A DNA stretch of 16,224 nucleotides from Sphingomonadaceae bacterium. Its GTDB lineage: Bacteria > Pseudomonadota > Alphaproteobacteria > Sphingomonadales > Sphingomonadaceae. The translations under genes and the position numbers were made by a program. The notes below the pieces were generated by a model, which saw only the letters and a program-made list of their open reading frames with translations, ran no database searches and was not told the origin of the DNA. Shown piece after piece: positions 1 through 7,513 of the stretch. The stretch covers positions 1-16,224 of the forward strand of contig CANEVG010000029.1 in NCBI GenBank assembly GCA_947442095.1. Reading direction: 5' to 3'. Position 1 is the stretch's first letter. The number at the start of each line of letters is the position of its first letter.

Positions 1-2
1 TG

Positions 3-275
3 ATGCTATGGTATCTCCTCAAGCTGGCTGTGGTGCTTCCGCTGATCGCGGGCCTCGCGTGGGCTAGCCTCAAGTTCGCGCGCCGCATGGAAAAGCGCTT
101 CGGCCCGGCGCAGGGTGTGCGCAGCGTAAGAATCATAGAAACGCAGTGGCTCGGACCCGGCCAGCGCATTGCCGTACTCGAATTCCGGGGCCGCGAAATC
201 CTCGTCTCGGCCTCGCGTCAGGGCCTTGTGCGCCTTGCCGAAGTGCCCGCGCGCAATTCAGGCACGGAGGACTGA
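3..275 (+). CDS. fliO: Flagellar biosynthesis protein FliO
   Basis: A 90-residue protein with one N-terminal membrane segment (about residues 5-23) followed by a basic stretch and a small cytoplasmic beta-rich domain containing VRIIETQWLGPGQRIAVLEF, which is the typical FliO pattern. FliO is a small membrane protein that helps assemble the FliP ring of the flagellar type III export gate. The ATG overlaps a TGA at positions 1-3, probably the stop of an upstream flagellar gene such as fliN lying outside the window. fliP follows directly. FliO is poorly conserved in sequence, so the call rests mainly on the topology, the size and the position just before fliP. Confidence 0.88.
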   Translation: MLWYLLKLAVVLPLIAGLAWASLKFARRMEKRFGPAQGVRSVRIIETQWLGPGQRIAVLEFRGREILVSASRQGLVRLAEVPARNSGTED

Positions 276-279
276 TCCG

Positions 280-1080
280 TTGAAGCTCGCCCGCCTGCTT
301 GCACCCGCAGCGTTCATCGCCTTCCTGCTTATCTCCCCAGCGCAGGCAGCCGATGTGGCCGCAGCCGCGCCTGCCGCTGTGCCCACGGGCTCCGCCATCC
401 CCGGCGCGCTCGACCGCGCCTTTGGCCAGATCGCCGGCGCGCAATCGGGGGGAAGCCTCTCGCTCTCGCTCCAGCTGCTCCTCATCATGGGGCTGCTCAC
501 CATCCTGCCCAGCCTCGTGCTGATGATGACCAGCTTCACGCGCATTCTCGTGGTGCTGGCGATCCTGCGCCAGGCGCTCGGCCTGCAGCAATCACCGCCC
601 AATCAGGTACTGATCGGCCTCTCGCTGTTCCTCTCGCTGTTCGTCATGGCCCCTACGCTCGACAAGGTCAGCGCCAATGCGATCCAGCCCTATTCCGCCG
701 GCGCGATCAACGCCGAACAGGCCATTGCCAGCGCTGGCGGCGAATTCCACGTATTCATGATCCGCCAGACGCGCGAGCATGACCTCCAGATGTTCGCCGC
801 GATGGCCAAGGCGCCCAAGTTCGCCAAGGCCGCCGATGTGCCGTTCTCGATCCTGCTCCCCGCCTTCGTCACCAGCGAGCTCAAGACCGCGTTCCAGATC
901 GGCTTCATGCTGTTTCTGCCGTTCCTCGTGATCGATCTCGTCGTGTCCTCCGTGCTGATGTCGCTGGGCATGATGATGATGTCCCCCACCATTGTCTCGC
1001 TGCCGTTCAAGCTGCTGCTCTTCGTCCTGATCGACGGGTGGGCGCTGCTGATGGGCAGCCTTGCTGCGAGTTTCGGCTAA
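280..1080 (+). CDS. fliP: Flagellar export gate protein FliP, TTG start
   Basis: A 266-residue polytopic membrane protein and the core of the FliP-FliQ-FliR export gate. Residues 1-23 form a cleavable signal peptide ending SPAQA, as usual for FliP. Hallmark stretches are SFTRILVVLAILRQALG (about 85-101), the following NQVLIGLSLFLSLFVMAP, and the C-terminal hydrophobic region with the Met-rich run GMMMMSP. The start is taken as TTG at 280: GGAGG at 266-270 sits nine bases upstream, the resulting protein begins MKLARLLAP with a proper signal peptide, and no ATG occurs before the conserved core. The frame stays open further upstream, but that would run through fliO. The stop overlaps the fliQ start (TAATG). 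Confidence 0.95.
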   Translation: MKLARLLAPAAFIAFLLISPAQAADVAAAAPAAVPTGSAIPGALDRAFGQIAGAQSGGSLSLSLQLLLIMGLLTILPSLVLMMTSFTRILVVLAILRQALGLQQSPPNQVLIGLSLFLSLFVMAPTLDKVSANAIQPYSAGAINAEQAIASAGGEFHVFMIRQTREHDLQMFAAMAKAPKFAKAADVPFSILLPAFVTSELKTAFQIGFMLFLPFLVIDLVVSSVLMSLGMMMMSPTIVSLPFKLLLFVLIDGWALLMGSLAASFG

Positions 1081-1352
1081 TGAACGATACCAACGCTCTC
1101 CTCGCTCTGGCGGACCGCATGCTCTGGGTCACTGCGCTTGTCGCGGCCCCGGTGCTGCTTGCCAGCCTTGCTGTCGGCCTCGTTGTCGGCGTGGTCCAAG
1201 CTGCCACCTCGATCAACGAACAGACGCTGACTTTCGTCCCCAAGCTCGCCGCCATCGCGCTTATCCTGGTGCTGCTAGGCAGCGCGATGATGGGCCTGAT
1301 CGGCGATTTCATGGTCGAAATCTTCGCCCAGATCGCGCGGACAGGTAAGTGA
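1080..1352 (+). CDS. fliQ: Flagellar export gate protein FliQ
   Basis: A 90-residue protein with two membrane helices (about residues 14-38 and 52-74), the size and topology of FliQ. The conserved family stretch VGVVQAATSINEQTLTFVPK lies between and into the second helix. FliQ packs around FliP and FliR in the export gate through which rod, hook and filament subunits leave the cell. The ATG at 1080 overlaps the last base of the fliP stop codon, so translation is probably coupled. It is followed by 94 noncoding bases that hold a strong hairpin before fliR, the only break in the gate-gene run. Confidence 0.96.
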   Translation: MNDTNALLALADRMLWVTALVAAPVLLASLAVGLVVGVVQAATSINEQTLTFVPKLAAIALILVLLGSAMMGLIGDFMVEIFAQIARTGK

Positions 1353-1384
1353 TCCAAGGCCCCCAGTTCCCGGCTCCCTATAGG

Positions 1385-1418
1385 CCCTCCCCAATGGGTA
1401 GGGGCTGGGGAGGGTTTT
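1385..1418 (+). terminator. GC-rich hairpin with T run between fliQ and fliR
   Basis: CCCTCCCCA at 1385-1393 is exactly complementary to TGGGGAGGG at 1406-1414, with a 12-base loop, and TTTT follows at 1415-1418. This looks like an intrinsic terminator or a palindromic intergenic repeat sitting inside an operon. Complete termination here would separate fliR, flhB, fliD and fliS from upstream promoters, so partial attenuation, an RNA-processing or stability element, or a repeat insertion is more likely. Confidence 0.5.
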
Positions 1419-1446
1419 CCCCCGCCCGCATAGCAGGCACCGCCTC

Positions 1447-2238
1447 ATGATCGCGCTGAGCTTCGGCTTCGGCGCACTCGAGGCCGAATTCTGGCGGATG
1501 CTGTTCGTGATGACACGCATCGGCGCGGCGCTGCTGGCAGCCCCGCTGTTCGGTGCGGCTGCGGTGCCGACGCAGCTGCGCGTCAGCCTCGCAGGCGCGA
1601 TCGCGGTGATGATCTGCGCCTGGACGCCGGTTGCCGCGCCGCCCGCCTTGTTCACGCTTTCCGGCCTGCTCATCACCGCCAACGAGGTGCTCATCGGCCT
1701 GTCGCTCGGCTTCGTGCTGCAATGGAGCTTTGCCGCGCCGCTCATCGCCGCCGAAGTCATCGGCGGCAGCATGGGCATGAGCATAGCAACGGCGGCCGAT
1801 CCGGTCAGCGGCGCGCAATCGCCCGCGCTCGGCCAGTATTTCTCGGTCCTGCTCACGGTGCTGTTCTTCGGGCTTGGCGCGCACCTCAACTGGCTGTCGC
1901 TCGTGACCGAAAGCTACCGCGCATTTCCCCCCGGCGCGGCATGGTTCACGCCCGAACGCATGATGCTGATCGCCAGCTTTGGCGCGCAGATGGTGGCAAC
2001 CGCGCTCGCCATCGCGCTCCCTGTCGCGCTTCTGTTACTCCTCGTTCAGGTCATGACCGGGGTGATCAGCCGCTCGGCCCCCAGCCTCAATCTCTTCGCG
2101 CTCGGCCTCCCTGCCGGCGTCCTCGCCGGGATCGCCGCGCTGATCCTGGCCGCCCCCATGGTCACCGACCGGCTGACCGATCTTTCAGCGACCGCCGTGG
2201 CGCAGGCCGCACAGATCGTGGCATCTGCCAATGGCTGA
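1447..2238 (+). CDS. fliR: Flagellar export gate protein FliR
   Basis: A 263-residue protein with about six hydrophobic segments and the FliR pattern: an N-terminal FxRMLFVMTRIGAALLAAPLF stretch (about 16-35), the central motif GFVLQWSFAAPLIAAEVIGG with the following MGMSIATAADP, and LLLLVQVMTGVISRSAPSLN near residues 198-217. FliR completes the FliP5-FliQ4-FliR1 export gate. The ATG at 1447 is the only start that keeps the first conserved helix. The last eight bases overlap the start of flhB. The gene lies after a hairpin-containing gap. Confidence 0.96.
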   Translation: MIALSFGFGALEAEFWRMLFVMTRIGAALLAAPLFGAAAVPTQLRVSLAGAIAVMICAWTPVAAPPALFTLSGLLITANEVLIGLSLGFVLQWSFAAPLIAAEVIGGSMGMSIATAADPVSGAQSPALGQYFSVLLTVLFFGLGAHLNWLSLVTESYRAFPPGAAWFTPERMMLIASFGAQMVATALAIALPVALLLLLVQVMTGVISRSAPSLNLFALGLPAGVLAGIAALILAAPMVTDRLTDLSATAVAQAAQIVASANG

Positions 2239-3367
2239 AGAAACGCCGGGTGAAAAGACTTTCGCGCCGACAGAGAAGCGTCGCAAGGACGCAGCGGAGC
2301 GCGGCGATGTCATCCGCCCGCGCGAACTGGGCACCGCGATCAGCGTGATGGGCGGCGCGGCCTGGCTGCAGTTCTCCGGGCCGTGGCTGCTCGATATTCT
2401 GGGCAGCACCACGCGCGCGGGCCTCACGTGGGACCGCGCCAGCATCGAGAGCTTCGATGCCGGCGTCCTGATGCGCAGCGCGCTCATCGCCGCGCTGCCA
2501 CCGGTTTTCGCGCTCGGCGGCCTGCTCATGGTGGCCGCGCTCATCTCCCAGCTCGGCCTTGGCGAAGGGCGCTGGGTGGCAGGCAATCTCGCGCCCAAGG
2601 CCTCGCGGCTCAATCCGCTGTCAGGCCTCAAACGCATGTTCGGCCCGCAAGGCTGGATCGAGCTGGCCAAGGGCCTCGCCAAGCTCGCGCTGCTCGGCAC
2701 GATTGCCTGGTTCTGGATCAAGGGCCGCCTTGCAGGCCTTTTGGTGCTCGGCTCGGGTGATCTGCCCGCGCAGCTGGCCTTTGCCTGGAACGCGCTGCTC
2801 GCGTTGCTGTTCGCGCTCGGCGCGGGGCTGGTGATCATCGCGCTGGTCGATTATCCGATCCAGTGGCTGCGCCGGATGATGCGCCTCAAGATGTCGCTGC
2901 AGGACCTAAAGGACGAGAGCAAGGAAAGCGAAGGCTCGCCCGAACGCAAGGCCGCGATCCGCCAGCGCCAGCGCCAGATCGCCATGGGCGGCATGCAGGC
3001 GGCGATGCGCGAGGCGCAGTTCGTCATCACCAACCCGACCCATTTCAGCGTCGCGCTGTCCTATGATCCCGAAAAGGCCCCCGCCCCCGTCGTGCTCGCC
3101 AAGGGCCGCGGCGAAAAGGCGCTGGCGATGCGCGAACTGGCAGCAGAGCTCAGCGTGCCGGTGCTCTCCTCGCCCGCGCTCGCCCGTTCGGTGTTCTTCA
3201 CCACGCGCGAAAACCAGATGATCCGTGAGGAACTCTACGCCGCCGTCGCCGCGGTGCTCGCCTTCGTGCTCGCGCTGAAACGCGGCGATACGCCGCCCGA
3301 TTTGCAGGTGTCCGTGCCGTCCGAGCTGCGGTTCGATGCCGAAGGCCGCCTCGAGATCACACCTTAA
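2231..3367 (+). CDS. flhB: Flagellar export switch protein FlhB
   Basis: A 378-residue protein. The N-terminal part begins with the typical EKTFAPTEKRRKDAAERGDV stretch and has four membrane segments (about 35-55, 85-110, 145-175, 183-207). A charged linker and a cytoplasmic domain follow. The autocleavage motif N268-P-T-H271 is intact (positions 3032-3043), in the context FVITNPTHFSVAL. FlhB controls the order of export: after self-cleavage between N and P it switches the apparatus from rod/hook to filament substrates. The late-domain pattern VPVLSSPALAR is also present. It overlaps the end of fliR by eight bases, which suggests translational coupling. Confidence 0.97.
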   Translation: MAEETPGEKTFAPTEKRRKDAAERGDVIRPRELGTAISVMGGAAWLQFSGPWLLDILGSTTRAGLTWDRASIESFDAGVLMRSALIAALPPVFALGGLLMVAALISQLGLGEGRWVAGNLAPKASRLNPLSGLKRMFGPQGWIELAKGLAKLALLGTIAWFWIKGRLAGLLVLGSGDLPAQLAFAWNALLALLFALGAGLVIIALVDYPIQWLRRMMRLKMSLQDLKDESKESEGSPERKAAIRQRQRQIAMGGMQAAMREAQFVITNPTHFSVALSYDPEKAPAPVVLAKGRGEKALAMRELAAELSVPVLSSPALARSVFFTTRENQMIREELYAAVAAVLAFVLALKRGDTPPDLQVSVPSELRFDAEGRLEITP

Positions 3368-3397
3368 GCCCGCGCGAAATCCGCCGTTCTGAAACGC

Positions 3398-4837
3398 ATG
3401 GCATCGACCCCTCCCACCTCTTCGACTTCGGCCACCGCCAGTCTGGTGTCCTCGCTCGGCGGGGGTAGCGGGATCAACATGTCGCAGCTGGCCGAACAGC
3501 TGGCGACGGCGCAGTTCGCCGCGCGGCTCGATCAGATTTCGGCGCGCAGCGAACGGCTCACCACGCAGATCTCGTCTGCCTCCTCGCTGCGCAGCATGAT
3601 CACCGGCCTCGCCTCCTCGCTAGGCGACCGGGTGCGCACCGGTGATCTCGCCGCCACCCCCAAAATCACCAACAGCGCCGTTGCTGTCGTCAGCAAGGGC
3701 GCCGCCACTGGCCGCGGCACTTCCACGCTGGAAGTCACCTCGCTGTCGAAATCGCAGACCCTGCTCTCGCCGGCGGTAGCCTCGGAAACCGCGACGGTTG
3801 GCTCGGGCACACTCACCTTGCGCTTCGGCACGATCAGCAATGGGGCCATGAACCCCGATGTCGCCCGTGCGGCAGTTGATATTGCCATACCCGCAGGCGC
3901 CACGCTTGGCAACGTCGCCAGCGCGATCAACGCCAGCGGCGCAGGCGTCACCGCTTATGTCGCGGTGGGCACCAATGGGCCGCAGCTCGTGCTCAAAGGG
4001 CAGGACGGCGCGGCCAATGCCTTCGTGCTGGAGGCGACCGAAAGCCCCACCGATCTTGGCCTTGCCGCACTGGCTTGGAACCCCGCCGGCGATGCCGCGC
4101 GGCTTATTTCCCCGGCCACCGATGCCGCCTACAAGCTTGACGGGGTTTCGCGCATATCGGCCACCAACACGATCGACGACGCCGCCCCCGGCCTCAGTCT
4201 GAAGCTCACCGGCACCAACATCGGCGCGCCTACGACGATCACCTATTCCGATCCGGGCAGCGCGATCAGCAGCGCGATGCAGGACCTGACCTCCGCGCTC
4301 AACGAGATCGTGTCCGAGATCAACGCGAATACCAACACCAATACTGGCGTGCTCAGCAATGATCCCGGCACGCGCGCGCTGCGCCGCCAACTGACCACGC
4401 TCGCCAGCACCCAGGTCATGCCCGCCAATACCACCGGTGCGCCCACCACGCTGTCCGAACTCGGCCTTGCGACCAACCGCGACGGCACTTTCACCTTCAA
4501 GGCCGAGCGCCTTGCAGAAACCGTGAAGCGCGATCCGGAAGGCACGGGTGCGATGTTCACCACCGGCCTGTTCGGCGTGTTCGCCACGGTCGACAAGCTC
4601 GCCCGATCGGTCAACGCAAGCTCTGATCCGAATGCGCTGGGCGGCTCGATCGCGCGGTTGACCTCGCTGCAGACCAAGCTTGGCAAGCAGCAGAGCGACA
4701 TCGCGACCAAGCAGGAAGACCTGCGCACACGACTGGTCTCGCGCTTCGCCAAGCTGAACACCAATGTCACAAGCTCGCAATCGACGCTGTCTTTCCTGAA
4801 GCAGCAGATTGATGCCTGGAACGGGACCAACAACTGA
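3398..4837 (+). CDS. fliD: Flagellar filament cap protein FliD (HAP2)
   Basis: A 479-residue secreted protein without a Sec signal, as expected for a flagellar export substrate. The N-terminal FliD domain is seen in the stretch GGGSGINMSQLAEQLATAQF (about 21-40) and a heptad-like region to about 110. The middle (about 125-300) is variable, Ala/Thr-rich domain sequence. The C-terminal coiled region has LQTKLGKQQSDIATKQEDLR and ends SFLKQQIDAWNGTNN, the typical FliD tail. FliD caps the growing filament and folds flagellin at the tip. It starts 30 bases after flhB with no obvious Shine-Dalgarno, and its stop overlaps the fliS start, so cap and flagellin chaperone are co-translated. Confidence 0.95.
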   Translation: MASTPPTSSTSATASLVSSLGGGSGINMSQLAEQLATAQFAARLDQISARSERLTTQISSASSLRSMITGLASSLGDRVRTGDLAATPKITNSAVAVVSKGAATGRGTSTLEVTSLSKSQTLLSPAVASETATVGSGTLTLRFGTISNGAMNPDVARAAVDIAIPAGATLGNVASAINASGAGVTAYVAVGTNGPQLVLKGQDGAANAFVLEATESPTDLGLAALAWNPAGDAARLISPATDAAYKLDGVSRISATNTIDDAAPGLSLKLTGTNIGAPTTITYSDPGSAISSAMQDLTSALNEIVSEINANTNTNTGVLSNDPGTRALRRQLTTLASTQVMPANTTGAPTTLSELGLATNRDGTFTFKAERLAETVKRDPEGTGAMFTTGLFGVFATVDKLARSVNASSDPNALGGSIARLTSLQTKLGKQQSDIATKQEDLRTRLVSRFAKLNTNVTSSQSTLSFLKQQIDAWNGTNN

Positions 4838-5214
4838 TGCAACTGCGCCGCGATCCCGGAGAAACCTATCGCCGCGTCGATTTCGACGCCCGCGTCAAGG
4901 GTGCCAGCTCGCTCCAACTGGTGTCATTGTGCCTTGAACAGGCCGCAGGCTCTATCGGCCGCGCGGTCTATGCGCAGGATCACGGCGACAACTCGGCAAA
5001 AAGCGCCGCGCTCACCCGCGCGGTCGCCGCGATCACTGCGCTGGAACTCGGCGTCAACAGCGCGCACCCCGCCGGGCAGCCGCTGCTCCAACTCTATCAG
5101 GCCGCGCGCCGCACGATCCTTGACAGCGCGCTGCGCTTCGATGGCAAGCAGCTGGAAACGATCCGCACCGATCTGCTCGATATCCGCGAGGCGATGCTGC
5201 AGACGGCGAATTAA
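4837..5214 (+). CDS. fliS: Flagellin export chaperone FliS
   Basis: A 125-residue, mostly helical cytoplasmic protein of the usual FliS size. Family features seen are an early YRRVDFDARV segment, an LQLVSLCLEQAAGSI helix, and a middle region with ALTRAVAAITALELGVN followed by LLQLYQ. FliS binds the C-terminus of flagellin, prevents premature polymerisation in the cytoplasm and passes it to the export apparatus. Its ATG overlaps the fliD TGA (TGATG). It is the last gene of the flagellar block and is followed by a strong hairpin. The flagellin gene itself is not in the window. Confidence 0.92.
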   Translation: MQLRRDPGETYRRVDFDARVKGASSLQLVSLCLEQAAGSIGRAVYAQDHGDNSAKSAALTRAVAAITALELGVNSAHPAGQPLLQLYQAARRTILDSALRFDGKQLETIRTDLLDIREAMLQTAN

Positions 5215-5222
5215 GGATAGGG

Positions 5223-5243
5223 TTGCGAAAGAGCGTTTCGCAA
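5223..5243. terminator. Hairpin between convergent fliS and B12-binding gene
   Basis: TTGCGAAA at 5223-5230 and TTTCGCAA at 5236-5243 form a perfect eight-pair stem with a five-base loop (GAGCG). It lies nine bases after the fliS stop and eleven bases from the stop of the opposing gene. It is well placed to end transcription from either side. No long T run follows on the plus strand (ACAAACAAA follows), so classical intrinsic termination is not certain. Confidence 0.55.
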
Positions 5244-5253
5244 ACAAACAAAT

Positions 5254-6147
5254 TCAGTTCGACGTTTTCAGCACCATCACATCGAACAGCTTCTGGGCCA
5301 TCAGCACGGCCGTCGGCGCATCAGCGGCGGTGCCGTCCGCGCCAACCTCAATGGCAAGCGCCGGATTGGCCGTGAACAGCGGACCACCGACCATGATGCT
5401 GATCATCTGGTTGCGCGATTCCCGGCGGATCAGGCGGATCGTTTCGGCCAGCGCGGGAAACGAACGTTCCGAGCCGACCGTCAGCCCGGCCACGGCAAAC
5501 CACTGCGCGCTGGCGGCGCGGGCGATCTCGGCGGCCGACTTGTCGAAGGCGGGCTCCACGCTCCAGCCTGCACCTTCCAGAAACCGCTGGACCATGCTTG
5601 CGCCAAAATAGTGCTGGTCTCCCGGCGTCATCGCCATCAGCACGGTACGGCGGCTGTCAAGCTCCGGTAGCAAGTGCGATCCGTTGAACGTGGCGAGCAG
5701 CTTCTGCAGCCGCGCCACGCCCAGCGTAACGTCGATGAAATCGCACTCATCGTTGTCCCACAGCTGGCCCAGGTGCCGGGCCGCCGGCTCCAACAGTTCG
5801 ACGAACAGCGTCTCCATCGAAAGACCGCGGTCGCGCAGCACCAGCACATACGCCACGGCTGCCTCGAGATCGTCGCCCAGCACGATGTGGGCGAGGCCGG
5901 AGATATCGTCAATGCTCGGGGCCAGCGCTTCGACAACCTGTTCGATCGGCGGCGCATCGGGCAGGATCTCGGTGTGGAGGCGCAGCAGCTGGGGGATGAT
6001 CCGGCCCGCCACGACTTGCGCGAGCCGGGCCTGCCGTTCAGCCAGATCGTCCCGCCGATAGACATCCTGCGAGACGAAGTGCGTCTCAAGACTGTGCAGC
6101 CCACGCCGGTCAATCGCCGGGATCGCAACTCTGGCTTGTCGTTCCAT
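5254..6147 (-). CDS. Cobalamin (B12)-binding regulator, AerR/PpaA type
   Basis: A 297-residue soluble protein. Residues about 68-155 form the helical B12-cap region with LGQLWDNDECDFIDVTLG; the Trp at 130 followed by D/E and an FxDVT pattern is characteristic of AerR/PpaA and related photoreceptor-like proteins. Residues about 166-290 form the Rossmann-like B12 domain with the cobalamin motif D177-Q-H179-Y-F-G182, MVGGPLF (252-258) and a GADGTAADA segment. In phototrophic alphaproteobacteria AerR/PpaA proteins act as antirepressors of CrtJ/PpsR and control photosynthesis genes in response to light and oxygen. Here no photosynthesis gene, PpsR gene or DNA-binding domain is seen, and the gene converges with the flagellar operon. 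The target is therefore unknown. The domain call is firm; the AerR/PpaA orthology is likely. Confidence 0.85.
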   Translation of the reverse strand: MERQARVAIPAIDRRGLHSLETHFVSQDVYRRDDLAERQARLAQVVAGRIIPQLLRLHTEILPDAPPIEQVVEALAPSIDDISGLAHIVLGDDLEAAVAYVLVLRDRGLSMETLFVELLEPAARHLGQLWDNDECDFIDVTLGVARLQKLLATFNGSHLLPELDSRRTVLMAMTPGDQHYFGASMVQRFLEGAGWSVEPAFDKSAAEIARAASAQWFAVAGLTVGSERSFPALAETIRLIRRESRNQMISIMVGGPLFTANPALAIEVGADGTAADAPTAVLMAQKLFDVMVLKTSN

Positions 6148-6330
6148 GCCGATATCTGCCCTGTCCCGAGGTCTTTCTAGAATCCTGGACCCGCATTTTA
6201 GCCCCGAATCTCAGCGTTTTCGCCGTCTGACGGAAAGACACCATAACCGCAGCGGCCTGTCGAGGTCTGTCTAAGGTATTGTCCTATGCCCTTTATGCCG
6301 CTGCGTAATTTCACGCAGGAAGCGCGCCGT

Positions 6331-6966
6331 TCACCCGATATCGATGAGTAGAAATGATAGGGCCACGCCGAAGATGATCACGGCGAAGCCCCGCCGCACC
6401 CAGCGAGTGCGCGCCGAATCAGCCAGCCATGCCTGCGCCTTGCTGCCCGCCAGCACGATGGCGCAGTGGATCGCGGTCGCGATTACGGCGCTCACCACCG
6501 ACAGCAGCAGGGCCTTGCCCAAGGTCAGCACCGCTCCGTTCAGGAACTGCGGCGCCACCACCACGAAGAACATGTAGGCCTTGGGGTTGAGCAGATTGAT
6601 CAAGGCCCCGGTCACAAACGCGCGGCGTGCGCCCTCTTCAGGCGGCCGGCTGCCTACGGCTTTATCCGCCCCGCGCCACGCCTCGATCGCCATCCAGCCC
6701 ATCATCGCCGCCCCGCCAAGACGCAGAATATGCCACAAGGCCGGCATGGCCGATAGCACAGCCGCCAGCCCCAGCGCCGCCAGCGCCCCGCTCGCGAGCA
6801 GGCCGATCGCAACCCCCGCCACCGCGCTGAGCCCGGTACGCTTCCCCTCGGTCGCGGCCAGCCCCGCCAGCCACGCCATGTTCGGCCCGGGCGTCAGTTC
6901 GATCAGCAGCACGGCGAGCGCGAAGCCGGCCAGATCCAGGCCCGTGTCCATGCCGGCAGCGCTCAT
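6331..6966 (-). CDS. LysE/RhtB-family amino-acid exporter
   Basis: A 211-residue integral membrane protein with about five to six hydrophobic helices. The LysE signature is clear near the N-terminus: ELTPGPNMAWLAGLAATEGK, with PGPN at 26-29. A later stretch LINLLNPKAYMFFVVVAPQF carries the second conserved NPK motif of the family. Members export amino acids or homoserine lactones; the substrate here cannot be told. The start ATG at 6966 overlaps the stop of the upstream LuxR-type gene by ATGA, so the two are translationally coupled. Met6 (6951) is an alternative start. Confidence 0.9.
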   Translation of the reverse strand: MSAAGMDTGLDLAGFALAVLLIELTPGPNMAWLAGLAATEGKRTGLSAVAGVAIGLLASGALAALGLAAVLSAMPALWHILRLGGAAMMGWMAIEAWRGADKAVGSRPPEEGARRAFVTGALINLLNPKAYMFFVVVAPQFLNGAVLTLGKALLLSVVSAVIATAIHCAIVLAGSKAQAWLADSARTRWVRRGFAVIIFGVALSFLLIDIG

Positions 6967-7505
6967 GAGGGTTCCGAAGCTGCGCCATCGGCTTCCTGCT
7001 CTTGCGCAAGGGCAGCAGGATCGATCAGATCATCAAGAAACAGCGCGATCAGGCCGGTGTGACCTCTCACGCCCGCCTTGGCGTAAACGCGGGTGAGCTG
7101 CGCGCGCACCGTGCCAGCCGCCGCCGCGCGCAGGCGCGCGATTTCCGCAACATCAGCGCCCTTGATCGCAAACAGCGCCACATCGGCTTCGGCTGCCGTG
7201 AGCTGCCAATCCCGAAAACGGCGCTGGATCAGATCGGCTACGGCCTGCCGCGCCAGCGCCACCGCAAGGTCATCCTGCCGCCCCTGCCGGATCAGGCCGC
7301 GCACCTGGAACGCGCCGACCACCACCGCCACGATCAGCGCAGTCGCGGCGGCCCCTTCGGCCACGAGGTGGCCGGTCCAGCCCTCCTCTGCCACATCCCT
7401 TCCGAAATCGGCCAGAAACAGGGTCGCCGCCAACGCCTGCAAGGCCACCACGACGGTCATCGCGGCAGCCTTGCGGCGGGATTGAGCCTGGCGTGACGAA
7501 ACCAT
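6963..7505 (-). CDS. Membrane-anchored LuxR-type HTH regulator
   Basis: A 180-residue protein with two N-terminal membrane segments (about 16-35 and 51-69) and a C-terminal LuxR/FixJ-type helix-turn-helix (about 100-158): WQLTAAEADVALFAIKG followed by AEIARLRAAAAGTVRAQLTR, which has the typical spacing of the recognition helix. No receiver or ligand-binding domain is present, so it would be a one-component regulator that senses something through its membrane part or a partner. It starts eight bases after the cytochrome b stop and overlaps the LysE start, giving a three-gene operon. Met16 is an alternative start, placed directly before the first membrane helix. Confidence 0.85.
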   Translation of the reverse strand: MVSSRQAQSRRKAAAMTVVVALQALAATLFLADFGRDVAEEGWTGHLVAEGAAATALIVAVVVGAFQVRGLIRQGRQDDLAVALARQAVADLIQRRFRDWQLTAAEADVALFAIKGADVAEIARLRAAAAGTVRAQLTRVYAKAGVRGHTGLIALFLDDLIDPAALAQEQEADGAASEPS

Positions 7506-7513
7506 GCCGAAGG

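Noticed and set aside
3620..4780. Long minus-strand open frame opposite fliD (386 codons)
   Set aside because: It lies wholly antisense to a well-supported fliD, is rich in Arg/Gly/Ala as expected from reverse GC-rich codons, and shows no recognisable domain.
6148..6330. CrtJ/PpsR operator (TGT-N12-ACA) upstream of the AerR/PpaA-type gene
   Set aside because: I checked the TGT occurrences in the gap and none had ACA at the right distance. Only a small CTGCGT/ACGCAG palindrome at about 6301-6318 is present, too weak to assign.
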